Origin: Acridotheres tristis
Taxonomy: Eukaryota; Chordata; Aves; Passeriformes; Sturnidae
DNA: 64,000 nt
NCBI GenBank assembly: GCA_037013685.1
Contig: CM072891.1
Coordinates: forward strand, 12,872,501 to 12,936,500
Direction: 5' to 3'
The notes beneath the pieces are model-generated. The model made no database searches and had not been told where the DNA came from. It was given only the letters and a program-made list of their open reading frames with translations. The translations under genes and the position numbers were made by a program. This document shows positions 27,161 to 38,480 of this stretch, piece after piece (within the stretch, counting starts at the first letter, position 1; each line of letters opens with the position of its first letter).

Positions 27161-27739
27161 CCATCCCTGGAATGTCAAATGCTTTGACAAAATGTCGAAT
27201 ACATTGACATTTTGCAATCCCAGAACAGTATCAAACAAAAGAATTCATGTGAAAGCCACATTACTGTACAAAGTTAAGTGTTGTTGGAACTCCTGTGTAA
27301 TTAGATATGATACTTTGAGATCCAGGCTTTCTAATGTTTTTGTTTTCAGAATGTTCTTCCTATTCATTCAGCTAGTTTAGTGTCTGTATTTTATATTTAA
27401 CTCTACTGTGACCTAAAATATGAAAAGAACATTCTGTGTTCAATCTTCAGAGATTGATAGAAATCTGATAAAACCTGCGAGGACTTTGTTGTGTTTAGCC
27501 CAATGAACTGCTTTTTCATAAAATGACCAATCACAGCTAAAGCCCATTCCTAATGGGCCTCAAAGGTCATCTCTACACTGATAAACTGATTTTTTTTTCC
27601 CCATTGCTATGGGTGCAGAGATGTCCCTGCTCACTCTTTCCCCTTAATCTGACTGCCTGGTCTTACTGTACGTTTCTTCTCTCCTAGTGGGGTGGGGACT
27701 CACTCTTTCTTCATTCAGCTTAGGGTTTTTGGAACATTT

Positions 27740-28275
27740 TGGGGACCTTGTTGAACGCCATTTGAAAATCCACATTGACTAAATCAATTGTGTAACAATT
27801 AGAACGGGTTCTGTCTTGCCTGTGTGTTTGTTTACATCTTCAAAAGAACTTTAATAAATTTATGGGGCACGGTTTGTCTTTCTAAAAGTAATGTTAGTAC
27901 TTTTTAACTTCTATTACTTTCATCCTTATGTCTGCAGGTTTATTTCATTTTATTATTTCTGCCAGTTTGGCTGACGCAAATGTATTTTTTTCCTGGCGTG
28001 TAATTGCAGGGTTCTCTGCTATAGCCCATAGAAATAATTCAGTTTACTTTCTTAATTTTCCAGTCCTTTGCTACAAAGTCTTTATAAGTAAGAGTTTGCA
28101 CACCTCTGTTAAAAATTAAACTGTTGTACTCTTTAACTTCTTTAGACCTGTTGGAAGAATACCATCTGTTCCTGATGACTTGTTATATCAATTTTGTGGA
28201 TTTTTGATTGTCTGATCTACTAACGTTGTTTGAGACTGACAACGCTGCTTCTGATAAAGAAGATACCTGATTTGT
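27740..28275 (-). mobile_element. Ancient CR1/L3-type LINE, RT region, antisense
   Basis: The minus strand carries the decayed reverse-transcriptase part of an old non-LTR element. Near 28156-28188 the minus strand still reads NKSSGTDGI, matching the NKSPGPDGI-type motif of CR1/L3 ORF2. The plus-strand landmarks 'ttgttgaacgccatttgaaa', 'tttatggggcacggtttg', 'gtaattgcagggttctctg' and 'gaataccatctgttcctg' occur in the order expected for the antisense ORF2. The reading frame is broken throughout, so no product is made. It is a different and older copy than the CR1 3' end just to its left. Confidence 0.75.
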
Positions 28276-29620
28276 AAGTCTGCTTAGGCTCATGTTTTGT
28301 GAAAAACAGATTGGGAAAAAAAAGTCAATCTTTTGCTTGCAAAGTATTCTATAAACAATTGTGTCCCATCTTACTAGTCATAAGTGAATTTTTTTTGCCT
28401 CTTTTGAACATATACAAACTACCCCTCTTCTCAAAATAACTAGAGAAAAATTTCAGCATTTTCAGTGCTGTTGAAAACACTAAGCATTTTCAAGGTTAGA
28501 GTTATTGTATCTGGAAGTGTGTGCTCCAGGCATATTTCCATAACTGGGTGAGTTTGGAAGTTATTGCAATGTGGGAAGATTTTGCTTTAAATTAGACTTT
28601 AAATAAGTTGTAATATAATAAAATAACTAAATGAAATTAAAAAGAAGTTAAGGTGAAAGAAGGATCAAAGAGAAAAGAATAATTTGGGAGAAGGTAGATG
28701 TGGATGGTATCTCAGAGGAAATACAGTGGATTTAGAGATTTGAGAATTTAAAAAATGGGTAACTTTGAAAATTGAATCAGAACAGCATATATGTGCCCTT
28801 TAAAAAAGGTGGAAATGTTACATTGCTGAGAAAGAGGAAGAGAGGGGAGAAATACTTAAAGAAGACTCTGGATATGCTGTCAGTTAAAATCTGATCTAGA
28901 TATTTTAACCAAAAATTTTACCCAAAATCGAATTATATTTTGCCAAGTAGAAAATGAGTTGAGGTGATTTCGCATTTTTTAAAAATGGCACTGTGGTTTT
29001 TCTGTGAGAGAAGGTATTACCTTTGGAGCATTTTTTGCTTTTTTTTTTTATAGTTTTAATGACAACTTGTCAAAATGGGTTTGATAGTTTTGAAACAGCA
29101 GAGAAGTGTTTCTGAAGTCATGCCTGATTTTTAAATACTTGCAAATAGCAGAATATAGTGTTAAAATAGCTATAACTCATTTTTTAGAGTGGCAGTCATG
29201 ACAAAAAATGGAGAAGAAAGTTAATAAAAGTGAAAAAAATGAAAACGTATTTGTAATTAAAAAAAGCTATTTGTTGATAGTAAAGGAAAATGTTAAGCTT
29301 ATCACAGAGTGACTTTTAAACTATTTTAATGTCTGAAATGACACATGAAATGGTAAATGTTTCTCTTATAAAAAGCAGCATTTCTTCTGGCCGTTTTAAA
29401 GCCAGGATTAATTGCATATTCTTTGTCACTCATTTGTGAATTCAGCATAATGTTCTGTGGAAAGTTAAAAGCTTTTTTCTTTGTCTCTGTGACAGAAAGT
29501 AATAACATTGTCTATTGTTGTTCTCGAATGTTAATGGCAATAAATTTAGCTCAATTGCAGTCCACTGTATTTTTACATATCAGAATTATAATTTCAGATT
29601 TATTTTTTTTTTTTCCACAG
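28276..29620. other. AT-rich sequence before the FUT8 start exon
   Basis: No gene seen. The last bases form a strong 3' splice site: a T-rich tract from about 29599 followed by ccacag ending at 29620. Confidence 0.65.
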
Positions 29621-29627
29621 AATACAA

Positions 29628-29696
29628 ATGAAGAATGAGGCAATATTAATGCTTTCTATGTACAGCCTTATAAGAATCTTTAAGGAGTTGCAGTAA
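29628..29696 (+). promoter_or_regulatory. Upstream ORF in FUT8 leader
   Basis: It opens with ATG AAG AAT GAG, contains two further in-frame ATGs and ends at TAA 29694-29696. It closes 140 bases before the FUT8 start, so reinitiation is possible. Its effect on translation is inferred, not seen. Confidence 0.5.
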
Positions 29697-29782
29697 GACA
29701 AATACCGAAAAGAATTTTTCTCTGGTACAATGTGTTGAAGCAGAGGAACTGGAATTGTCCACCTTTGTATAAGCTAAGAAAA

Positions 29783-29800
29783 ATGTTTGCTATTTTGTGA
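29783..29800 (+). promoter_or_regulatory. Short upstream ORF in FUT8 leader
   Basis: It reads MFAIL then TGA. The ATG has A at -3, and the stop lies 36 bases before the FUT8 start codon. It is the last uORF a scanning ribosome would meet. Confidence 0.45.
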
Positions 29801-29836
29801 GTGGAGGCAGCTCTGGAGTGAACTGAACTTCTGAAA

Positions 29837-30039
29837 ATGCGGCCATGGACTGGATCCTGGCGTTGGATCATGCTCATCCTCTTTGCTTGGGGAACTTTGC
29901 TCTTTTATATCGGTGGGCACCTGGTACGAGACAGCGAGCACCCAGAGCACTCCAGCCGGGAATTATCCAAGATCCTTGCTAAGCTTGAACGGTTAAAACA
30001 GCAAAATGAAGACTTGAGGCGAATGGCAGAATCTCTCAG
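29837..30039 (+). CDS. FUT8: FUT8 coding exon 1 (tail, signal anchor, stem)
   Basis: It encodes residues 1-67 and two bases of codon 68 of alpha-1,6-fucosyltransferase, which transfers fucose from GDP-fucose to the innermost GlcNAc of N-glycans in the Golgi. The translation starts [10 protein letters not shown] and matches the vertebrate FUT8 N-terminus almost residue for residue. There is a short cytosolic tail (about 1-9), a type II signal anchor (about 10-30, [17 protein letters not shown]), then a charged stem with heptad-like leucines ([19 protein letters not shown]) that forms the coiled coil used for dimerisation in this family. The start ATG has A at -3, and no longer in-frame start is available in the exon. 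The donor is CTCAG|gtggga, splitting an Arg codon AG|G. Confidence 0.95.
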
Positions 30040-33000
30040 GTGGGATCTCAAAAGTAGTTAAAACTCTTCAGAAAATGTTTGAAATACGAAATATCAGAAT
30101 TTAAATTGTAAGGGTTGTTTGGGGAGGTTTTGCAAAATTCTGTTTCACGTTTAGAAGTATATACAAGTGTTTTAATCTGTGCTACAAGTAGCTGAAAATA
30201 TATTGCAACACCTTTAAATAAATAATGTACATTTAGTTGTGGTCTAATGTAATCATTACTTAAGAGTCGTTTAATGGTGAGGAAGTGTTTCTGTCACAAT
30301 AACTGAGTTCTGTAGGTGATTCACCCCTCAATGCCAACTTCAAACAAGTGCAATTATTATGACATTCATACAAATTAGAACATCTAGTTCTTTATACTTC
30401 TGCATGCAGTAATTGGAAGAGCTCATTTTAAAATTGCTGAAAACATTTGTACAGCTCGTTGAAGATAAATGCTGACTCGCTGAAGATGATCTGCAATAGA
30501 TTGCTGCATTATACAAATTCTTTTATCTAAGTTTTCTTCCTTGCCACTAAACTTGTAGAAATACTTGTAAAACAGTAGGATCATCTCCTTTTTTACGATT
30601 ACACAGTCATTGAAATATAACCCATTCAAATTACACAGTGACTAGAAGAAAGTAAATGATTTTACTGGTGGCAGGGCACTGTTTGCCTCTCAAAAAGGAG
30701 GCTAAATAGAGCCTAAACTATTTTTTAGGCAGTGATGATTTTTCTAAATACCCTTCTATATTTCACTAACCTTATCTATATTCAGATAAATATTACAGTT
30801 TTGCTGGGCAAGTTTTAAATAATAGCTTATACTGCTAATTCCCCATGATTTATAAAAATAAAAACATCAGCTTATATCAACTCTAAACATGCTACAATAT
30901 TTCAACTTTCCTTCTCTATGATTCCACTAATGATGACAGGAAGCTGGAATAAGATGCAAAACTGTGTTGAGTGGACTCTGTTCAGCTTTTTTGTAAATCT
31001 GTTGTTTAACAATATTTCTGAGACCTTTCCTCAGAGTGTTTGCATATCGTAATCACAGGAGAACATGAAATTCTAGCACGAGGAAGCCTAAATATCTTTA
31101 AATACCAGTTGAACAGCCACACATGTCCAGGTTCAGTAGTCAGTGCTCTCCAGGAATGAGCCAGCTTGAGACTGGAAGATCATCATGCATAGTTTTTTGC
31201 TGGAAATAATCTGAGATTGCTGAAGTACTAGACTTTGAGGGAAATGATGCATGACAATATGGGGCCTTTTCATTACTTTTACTGTGCCAAATTCATGGTA
31301 CTGTTTACACAGAAACATCACAAATAGGTTTTGGAAATATCCTGGTCAACCTGTGTTATTAAAGTATTAAATCATAATGTGGTACAGAATTTCAGTATCT
31401 CATTTCTTTGTTTGCCAGATAGAATAAGCTGTGTTGAAAATAGCTGTTAGCTTTAAAACTGTCCCATTTATAGATTTGTAGGAGTGTGCCCGTTTAAAAT
31501 GAGGCATTAACCAGCAGTCCATGGATTGAGTGTGTCTGTGTCCTGGAGGAGATCACTGCTGCTGTGAGCATACATTATAGAAACAAAATACCTCTTAACT
31601 TCAGAAATCCAATTAGATGGAAAAGATTACTTTTGCTCCAGTTTACATCTTAAAGTAAAGATGAAATTTATTTCAGGCTTTGCTGATCAGTGACAGAGAT
31701 TGGAACTATTATTTGAATATGATTTAATTGCTAGAATTTTTTGTTTTGTATTGAAAACTCTAATTACTGATAGTGGCAGTTAAATCAGAGTGGATAAGAC
31801 AACACTTGCTGCATCAGTACAGCTCATAAAGGACATGAAGTAAAAACTGGTTTTTGCTGCCCTTTTCCACTAAGATTTTATATATAGAGAACAAAGCAGC
31901 ACATGTTTTGTGGCTAAAACATAGAATATATTATGGTATGCAGCAGGGCTAAATAATGCCTGAAATTAGGAATATTCCAAATAAGAGCTTAAAGTTACTT
32001 GTGGAGGAGTTTATACAAGATGAGAATGCCTACTTGTAAAACTGGAACAATAAACAAACATCTGATTAACAATGCTAGTTGACTATCGTAGTTAAAATAT
32101 TTTTGCAGTATTAAATAAAACTTTTGCACAATAAAAAGCTCCAGTTAGCAGAATTTACCTTAGTGAGGAAAGAAGTTCTGTGAATGTTAGAAAATTATCA
32201 TAATGAATAGTTGTGCTATTATGAATAGCTAGTTAGGGCAGGCAGGAAGGGGCAGAAGGCAGGTATGGTTACAAGAATTAGTAATTTAATAAAAGTGTAA
32301 GTTGCGTTTTAATTTCCATTTTGAAGTTAGAAAAAATTGATATTTCATCTTTAATTGTTAGTTAAAATGGTAAAATGTATTTCAATACATTTCAATTGCC
32401 TGGACTTTCCCATTATAAAGGGTTCCTGTGACTCCTGTGACTTCCTCATCACCTGATAAAAGTGTCAGTCTTCTGGGGTGGTTGAAAACAGGAGCCAGAC
32501 TGTGCTTGTTTCCATCCATCTCTCTAAGAATGCCAACATAAATGACAAGAAGTGATCTTTGCACCCTCGGATTACAATCCTCCTTTGCTGCCAATTTATT
32601 TAGCAGCTCCTCATCCCCAAAGACCAATGACAAAAAAGAAAATGTGCCGTGTGAAACGTGCCTTATGTGCATGCAAAACCAGCCATTCAAAACTTGACAA
32701 AGATCATATCTGTGAAAAGGCTTTATAAAATCTTACTTAAACCCTTTTTGCTCTGTGATACTTAAATAATATCTGATTTTGTAATTTTCTCCTGCTTGCT
32801 TCTTTTCACACAAGGTGTGTGAGGAGTAGAATTAGGGTTTTAGGGCAGGGATAGGTACTTTTTTGGGTTATTCTGGTTTATTTCCCACTCACTGCAACCA
32901 TTTGTATGCTTGATTTAAAAAAAATACACAATCTTCTTATAAATTTATGATTTTTAAAAATATTTTTAATTTATTATCCATATTGGTTAAGAGTAGTTCT

Positions 33001-35964
33001 TATTTTTGCAAGGATTTTTGGTGAGCACATTTTTGGATACTTATTTTCTAAGATGTACCTTTGCAAGAGTGCAAGTTGGAACAGTCACATCTTTTTATAA
33101 ATGGCCTGAAATAAAAAAGATATTCCTTTAAGAACTGAGCACACTCTTGTGGTGCACGTCTGATTACTTGAAATTATATCAGGTACCAGATAGTTTTTAT
33201 GGTGTATTTAAAAAGCCTTAGGTGAGAAGTTAGTGTAGTCTTTCTTTTGCTAATATGATGCTTTGTAAAAACCTTGCTCGTGGGCTAGAAACAGGCACAG
33301 ATGTATATTAATGATGGAGAAGATAAATGGAATTAAAGGTGTTTTACATTGTCTGAGCTTTAGAAATTATGTGCATGAATATTGCAGTATAGTGAGTTTG
33401 GAGAGTTACCATAGGCTGTATGTGATTATAAACAATATTGTGTGAGCAGATCTAGATTGATTTTAGAAGCAGTCTAGATTTCATTAGTGCAAAATAGTAA
33501 TAAATCTGAGTTTTTTATAGGCTGGTGTTTGACTGTTCTATATCCTGTAGATCTGGAAGAGCCCTTTCAAGGACTCTTATTACAGATGTAGAAGGTGTCA
33601 CAGCAAAACTGGAAATCTTCACTATAATTTTTGTACTTATTTAAGGGAAACTTGAGAGGGAGTCAAAACAAATCAAAGTATTACATGATGATGTTTCCTA
33701 AAACCAGTAGTTTTGCCTAAAAGTTTTACTTTCTATTAGGATTATGCTATGGCTGCTAAAGACTGTCCCTGTTGCATAAAGATGATACAAGGCTTTCAGG
33801 AATAGGAGAGCTTAAAATTGCAACCTTTGTAATGTCCCATTTTCTTGGATGGAAACTGTGAAGCTGTGTATGCCTTCATCCTTGTCCTAGGCTTGCTTTA
33901 TTTTTGCAATACATTAATGCTTCATAGTATTTATGTGCTTCTTTGTGTATTACTGGGTGGTAGTCAAATTTTTATATTTTAGGGTATTTTGATGGAAGAT
34001 AAACCTGGCAGTTTAAGAACCAGTAATTTCAGAGTTCTCCTCAAGGAAATAGAGAATCTTGTTAAATGGATTCATACTGTGTTCATGCTATGAATACATC
34101 ACATTTGGACTGTATTTGCTTCCTAGAGTCTTTTAAATATTGCATTTTGTAGAACCTGCAATTCTTTTAATAAATATGATAACCTATTTCTGACTCTGAA
34201 TTAGGAGCGTGTGTTATAAAGCAGAACAGAGGTGGAAAAGGGCAAAATGTCATCAAACACATAAAACCAAACACCAGTGTCTCTGCACATTATTCTTATA
34301 GTTCTGAGTGTAGCTTCAGAAAGAAGAGATCAGATTTTAATTTTGAAGGATCACTAGAATTGCATTAATGTAGCTGGTGCTGAGGCTGGTGGAGAATCCA
34401 AACTCAAGTTCAATTAATTAAAAGCAACTCTATTAAAGTTCTTCTGTCAATTACTCTGGGCAGTTTTTGGGTCTGTTAATCCTGTAGGAAGCATTAAAGA
34501 GGCTTGGATAGAAGAATAGCTTTGGGCTGATAAAAATTTAAATACTATAGTACAGTTTTCTACTTCATGTATTTATAATATCTCAAGTTTGAAGTGGAGG
34601 GCATTGCATAGGCCAGTGTGGGAAGAATGAAGATAATTGAACCAAATGGTGGCACCTCTGCTCTTTTTAGTGGTTTCTGTGCAATTCTGAGTTAAGGGAA
34701 GGAAGATGTGCAGTGGATACAAATCAGTGTGATCAGGGCTGGGCTGATCTCCATTGATAAGGAATGCTTATTATGCTCTTTATTTGCAGATAACATTGAC
34801 TCTTTTCTTTCAGTTTTATTTACTGAGGGGGTTTCATCTAAGAAGCATGAAGTGACAGCCTGTATTCTTTTTGTTTGTCTGTGCTAGTGGCCATTAATAA
34901 TTGAACATAATTTTCTTCTTGGGGAAGAGAAAAAAGTGAAAGAAGAAAATGCAATCATAATGTGACTTTAGTTAACTATAAACCTTCTAGCTCCATACAA
35001 AGAACTTGGATATAAATGAAAGAATGAGAAAGTATTTGAGTGTGAACTTGTGAAATCTTACATTTTTCCTTTTGCTGATAAATTAGTGTAACCTTTTAGA
35101 TGTCTTGGAAATAGGAAAAGCTTAGAATGGTTTTTGTAATTTATGGGTTTTTAAAAACTATTTTTACAATTATTTTACACAGTATGGCAGTTCTTCTAGC
35201 TAAATTGAATGTCTCCATGATTAATTTTTAAGGGATTCTTTTTGCCTTCAGAGATCCAGACTAGAGATCATTGCTTTGTCATTGCCTCTGTTACTGAAGG
35301 TGATGAGAAGGTGGCCTCAGTCATATGGATTATGTATATATATAATTATTTTTTAAAAATCTGAATTACTGACAAGGGACAAAGCAGAAACAGGTTGTCT
35401 CTATAGCATAAGCTTTTTGATGTTTAAAGTTATGCAGTAATATAATTATCTGATGAGTTGATTATGGAAAAGATAATTTATATTTGCTATCAGATGGTAG
35501 GAAGCAGAATGCAAATATCACACCTTGTAATTTATGAGAATTGAAATAAACCTTGATTTACTAGCTTGGCTGACCATTTAAGTGGATTATAATGGTGTTT
35601 ATTTTGTGTTCATAACATAATTTACAGTTTTACCATAGTAAAAAGTGAAGGATGCTTTGTACTAGATGCTTACCGATGTGGCTTTTTATTGCTGCTTAGA
35701 ATCATCTTAATTTAGATGAACTTACTTTAAACTCACTTCTTGTATTTTAAGGAGTAAAATAGCTGTCAGGACTTTGGTAAGAATTTTTTTTTGGTAAGAA
35801 TTCCTGTTTTTCAAAAATGTTTAATTTCTTCTGGTTATAAGGAAATCTGACAGTTTATCAGTAAAACAGTATGAAATAGAAATGAGAGGAGAGCTGAATC
35901 GTTAATGCAAATAATTTATCAAATAATTATAAATCATGCAATTTCTTTATTTTCTGTATCCTAG
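30040..35964 (+). other. FUT8: FUT8 intron after coding exon 1
   Basis: A 5.9-kb AT-rich intron bounded by gtggga and a tatcctag acceptor. It holds an antisense open frame at 32382-32690 described separately, a short TA run near 35335-35346 and a 13-base direct repeat (TTTGGTAAGAATT) between 35773 and 35803. No exon recognised inside. Confidence 0.85.
32382..32690 (-). other. Unassigned antisense ORF, 102 codons
   Basis: On the minus strand, inside the first coding intron, an ATG-initiated frame runs 102 codons. Unlike most open frames in this AT-rich DNA it is not dominated by F, I, L, K and N. It contains segments such as GDEELLNKLAAKEDCNPRVQ and REMDGNKHSLAPVFNHPRR. I do not recognise the family. 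No clean acceptor or donor frames it, and no poly-A tail follows it. It could be the decayed exon of a retrocopy, part of an unknown mobile element, or chance. Confidence 0.25.
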
Positions 35965-36080
35965 GATACCAGATGGTCCCATTGATCAGGGACCAGCTGC
36001 AGGAAAGGTACATGCTTTAGAGGAGCAACTTCTCAAGGCCAAAGAACAGATAGAAAACTATAAGAAGCGGACAGGAGATG
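35965..36080 (+). CDS. FUT8: FUT8 coding exon 2 (stem / coiled coil)
   Basis: It completes Arg68 and encodes residues 69-106 plus one base of codon 107: [20 protein letters not shown], then [18 protein letters not shown]. This is the stem helix region of FUT8, with the E/K/L/Q-rich pattern of the coiled coil that continues from exon 1. The acceptor is ctgtatcctag|G. The donor is GATG|gttggt, a weak match (T at +3, G at +4), but it is the only GT that keeps the frame; the GT four bases downstream would shift it. Against the human protein I recall conservative differences here (IPD for IPE, KRTGD for KQTRN). Confidence 0.93.
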
Positions 36081-36215
36081 GTTGGTAGATAAGTTTTCTT
36101 TTATTTCTAAACCAAGTTTTGGTGTTTTGGTATTTCATATCACAGATGTATTGGCTTCTTAACAGGTAATTCAGCTACAAGTACTGATACTTTTATGCTT
36201 TTTTTTTTTTTTTAG
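36081..36215 (+). other. FUT8: Very short FUT8 intron
   Basis: A 135-base intron (141 to the last acceptor option), against 5.9-14 kb for the others. It starts with the weak donor gttggt and ends in a run of about 17 T and three AGs. Retention would read Gly-Trp-stop at TAG 36086-36088. Confidence 0.85.
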
Positions 36216-36221
36216 TAGAAG
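36213..36221 (+). promoter_or_regulatory. FUT8: Triple tandem splice acceptor TAG-TAG-AAG
   Basis: Three AG acceptors lie exactly 3 bases apart directly after the T tract. Exon starts at 36216, 36219 or 36222 all keep the frame and give [21 protein letters not shown] or GD-GLGKDHE. The last choice reproduces the residue numbering I know for human FUT8 (the first cysteine of exon 5 falls at 204). The first AG is nearest the pyrimidine tract and might be preferred by the splicing machinery. Confidence 0.75.
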
Positions 36222-36384
36222 GCCTTGGAAAAGACCATGAAATACTGAGGAGGAGGATTGAAAATGGGGCTAAGGAACTTTGGTTTTTCCTCCAGAGTGA
36301 ACTGAAGAAGTTGAAAAGTCTAGAAGGAAGTGAACTGCAGACACGCATTGATGAATTTCTGTCTGATTTGGGTCATCAGGAAAG
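36222..36384 (+). CDS. FUT8: FUT8 coding exon 3
   Basis: It encodes residues 107-160 plus two bases of codon 161 in the shortest splice form: [40 protein letters not shown] and [15 protein letters not shown]. This is the helical stem leading into the catalytic domain. The start is ambiguous by 3 or 6 bases because of the tandem acceptors (36216 and 36219 are the alternatives, adding VE or E). The donor is CAGGAAAG|gtactt, splitting Arg as AG|G. Differences from the human protein as I recall it cluster at the end of the exon ([13 protein letters not shown] for RHADEFLLDLGHH). Confidence 0.92.
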
Positions 36385-38262
36385 GTACTTGCAATAGTTG
36401 GTTCTGACCTTTAATTTAACTGTCATTATCTTCTTCAAAGATGCATGGCAATTATATTTTTCATTGTTGTCAATCATCAGGCCTCCTTATTGTTGGAGTA
36501 CCTTTTGTATTATATTAAAATATTCTGTATGAATTTTGTTCATGCTGAGCAAAATTAATCCAGGAATTGTTAAAAATTCAGTGACATCTGTCTTTAAGCA
36601 TATTATAACTCTGTTCTCAGCAGGACTGCAACGACAGTTTGTGTCTCATCAGTAAACAGTTATATAAAAATAGTTGAATTAACTAAATATACTATCTTAA
36701 ATCAATGCCCTGAAAAAAGACAGTAATAAAAAGGCAGTAAGGTAATAAAGCAAGAGCCTTTGAAAATAATACTAATATAGTAAAGGTAAAAAAATCATAA
36801 GAATTTTCAATTCCTGAGAAATAATGCAAACACTATTTAAAACATGAAGACAATATGAATTTGATTATTAATATGAGCAAAAAGTATAGGCCATTAAATT
36901 TTGTAATTTAATATTCCACAATTCCAAAATCCATTTTGTCGCAGATTGATTGAGTTGAAAGTGAGAAGGGACTATTCAATTATTGAGAGTTATTATTTAT
37001 ATGAAGGGCATGATTAAATTTCATCCAATTAGCTCTTTGCCAAGTGCAGTTTTATATATTTGACTGAAATAAAAATAGTGCTTGGCTGAAGCAGAATTTT
37101 CCAAAAGGCTTGAGATCTTCACTTGAACAGTGAACTGGCAGAGAAGCTGCCACTTCCCTGGACAGTTTGTTTCAATAACTATCTCCTCTCAGAAATATTC
37201 CTTCTCCATGGAAGTTATTTCTGTCTGGGCTTCTTGAACTTTAGGTCATGGATTCTTATGTACCTTTTAAACTATCTCTGCTAAAAACTGGAGCAAGTAG
37301 TTGAATACCAGACTTTCTGACATCTGTCATGGTAACAAAATCACTTGTGTGCACATTATTGCTCTGTTTATAAAGCCAGGATGAGGCAGTCACCACAGTG
37401 AAACCTTAAATAATGTTGTGTGTGTTTGATGCCAGAAGGTTTTTATGTTGCCACCTCCCAGGATGAGTCCTTTTCCTTAGTCCTTTCCATTCTACACCAA
37501 TGATTATTAATTCATTAATTTTAATTTGCAAGTTTCTGGCTTTCTGACACTGTTATGTTCACATCTCTCTATACTTCAGGATGAGATGAAACCCATTCTG
37601 AGGTGCATAAACTGCTTTGCATTGAATTATAAAACTGCTCTGTAGACCTCTGGAATTTATTAGATGAATCTCTCTGTGATACTGAAAGAAGTTTGTATAT
37701 GATGCAAGCAACCACAACTGCTTATTTTTTTCCTCTGAGGATTTTTGCATTGAGTACAAGTATTCTTTCAGTTGTCATGGTGGTTATTAAATACAAAATA
37801 ATCTGAAGTCTGTTTAGTCTTAGTAATAGATCTGTGTAAACCTTCCTGTCTGGTGAGGTCCTCAAAGAAGACTAAAGTCATTTAAACTAAAAGCAAACAG
37901 CCATAAACTAGTTTTTATTAAACTGAATCTAGGCAATCTTTACAATATAGAAATTCAAGGGAATTTCATTAGAAAAAAACAGATACAAAAATAGTTCTAC
38001 GATATTCAGCCTTTGTTTCTGGTGCATTTGCAATGTTGCCCTCAAGCAGTAGAATTCTCTTGTGTTGCAGAATGCACTCCTTGGTTCCCTCTAGTCCTGA
38101 GGAAGTTTTTTCCTGCATCTTTGAGGTCAAGCTGCCACCTTTTCCTTTACTCTTTCGGTGGTGTTGTGTGAATTGCAGGGAAATTCCCAGTTCTTTGTGT
38201 GCACATCCTCTGGCATGTGATGCACTGCTGTCTCTGGGGTGTTCTTTTCCCTCACAATGCAC

Positions 38263-38288
38263 AGTGGCTCCCTAGGGAAGGAGCCACT
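38263..38288. repeat. Inverted repeat AGTGGCTCC…GGAGCCACT
   Basis: Perfect 9-base arms around an 8-base loop (ctagggaa). It lies in one of the GC-richer patches of the intron. It could be a terminal-repeat relic or a chance hairpin. Confidence 0.7.
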
Positions 38289-38380
38289 CATCTTCCCTCC
38301 ACACTGTCCATCTGCTCTCTTCTCTGAAAGAAACATAGCATAAGTTTGGAATGAGCAAATCAGATGTTCTCCTTCACTCT

Positions 38381-38480
38381 GTTGGTTTTTTTTGTTTTTT
38401 TTCCATTTATTTGGGATTTTCGGTTGTTTTGGTTTTTTACTTATTGCCTGTCTTGTTTGTTGGTTTGGTTTGGTTTTTTT
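38381..38480. repeat. T/G low-complexity tract (GGTTT-like)
   Basis: Repeated TTGG and TTTG units with long T runs, including 'tggtttggtttggttttttt' at its right end. Confidence 0.85.

Larger units (their letters stand above)
29621..29836 (+). other. FUT8: FUT8 5' leader part of start exon
   Basis: The exon start is inferred from the long T tract plus ccacag acceptor at 29620; the coding start is at 29837. The 216-base leader holds four sets of upstream ATGs, all closed before the main start: 29628-29696 (22 codons plus stop), 29635-29649, 29730-29738 and 29783-29800. Because the exon opens with an acceptor, at least one further 5' non-coding exon and the promoter must lie upstream. I see no CpG island in the window that would mark that promoter. 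Confidence 0.65.
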
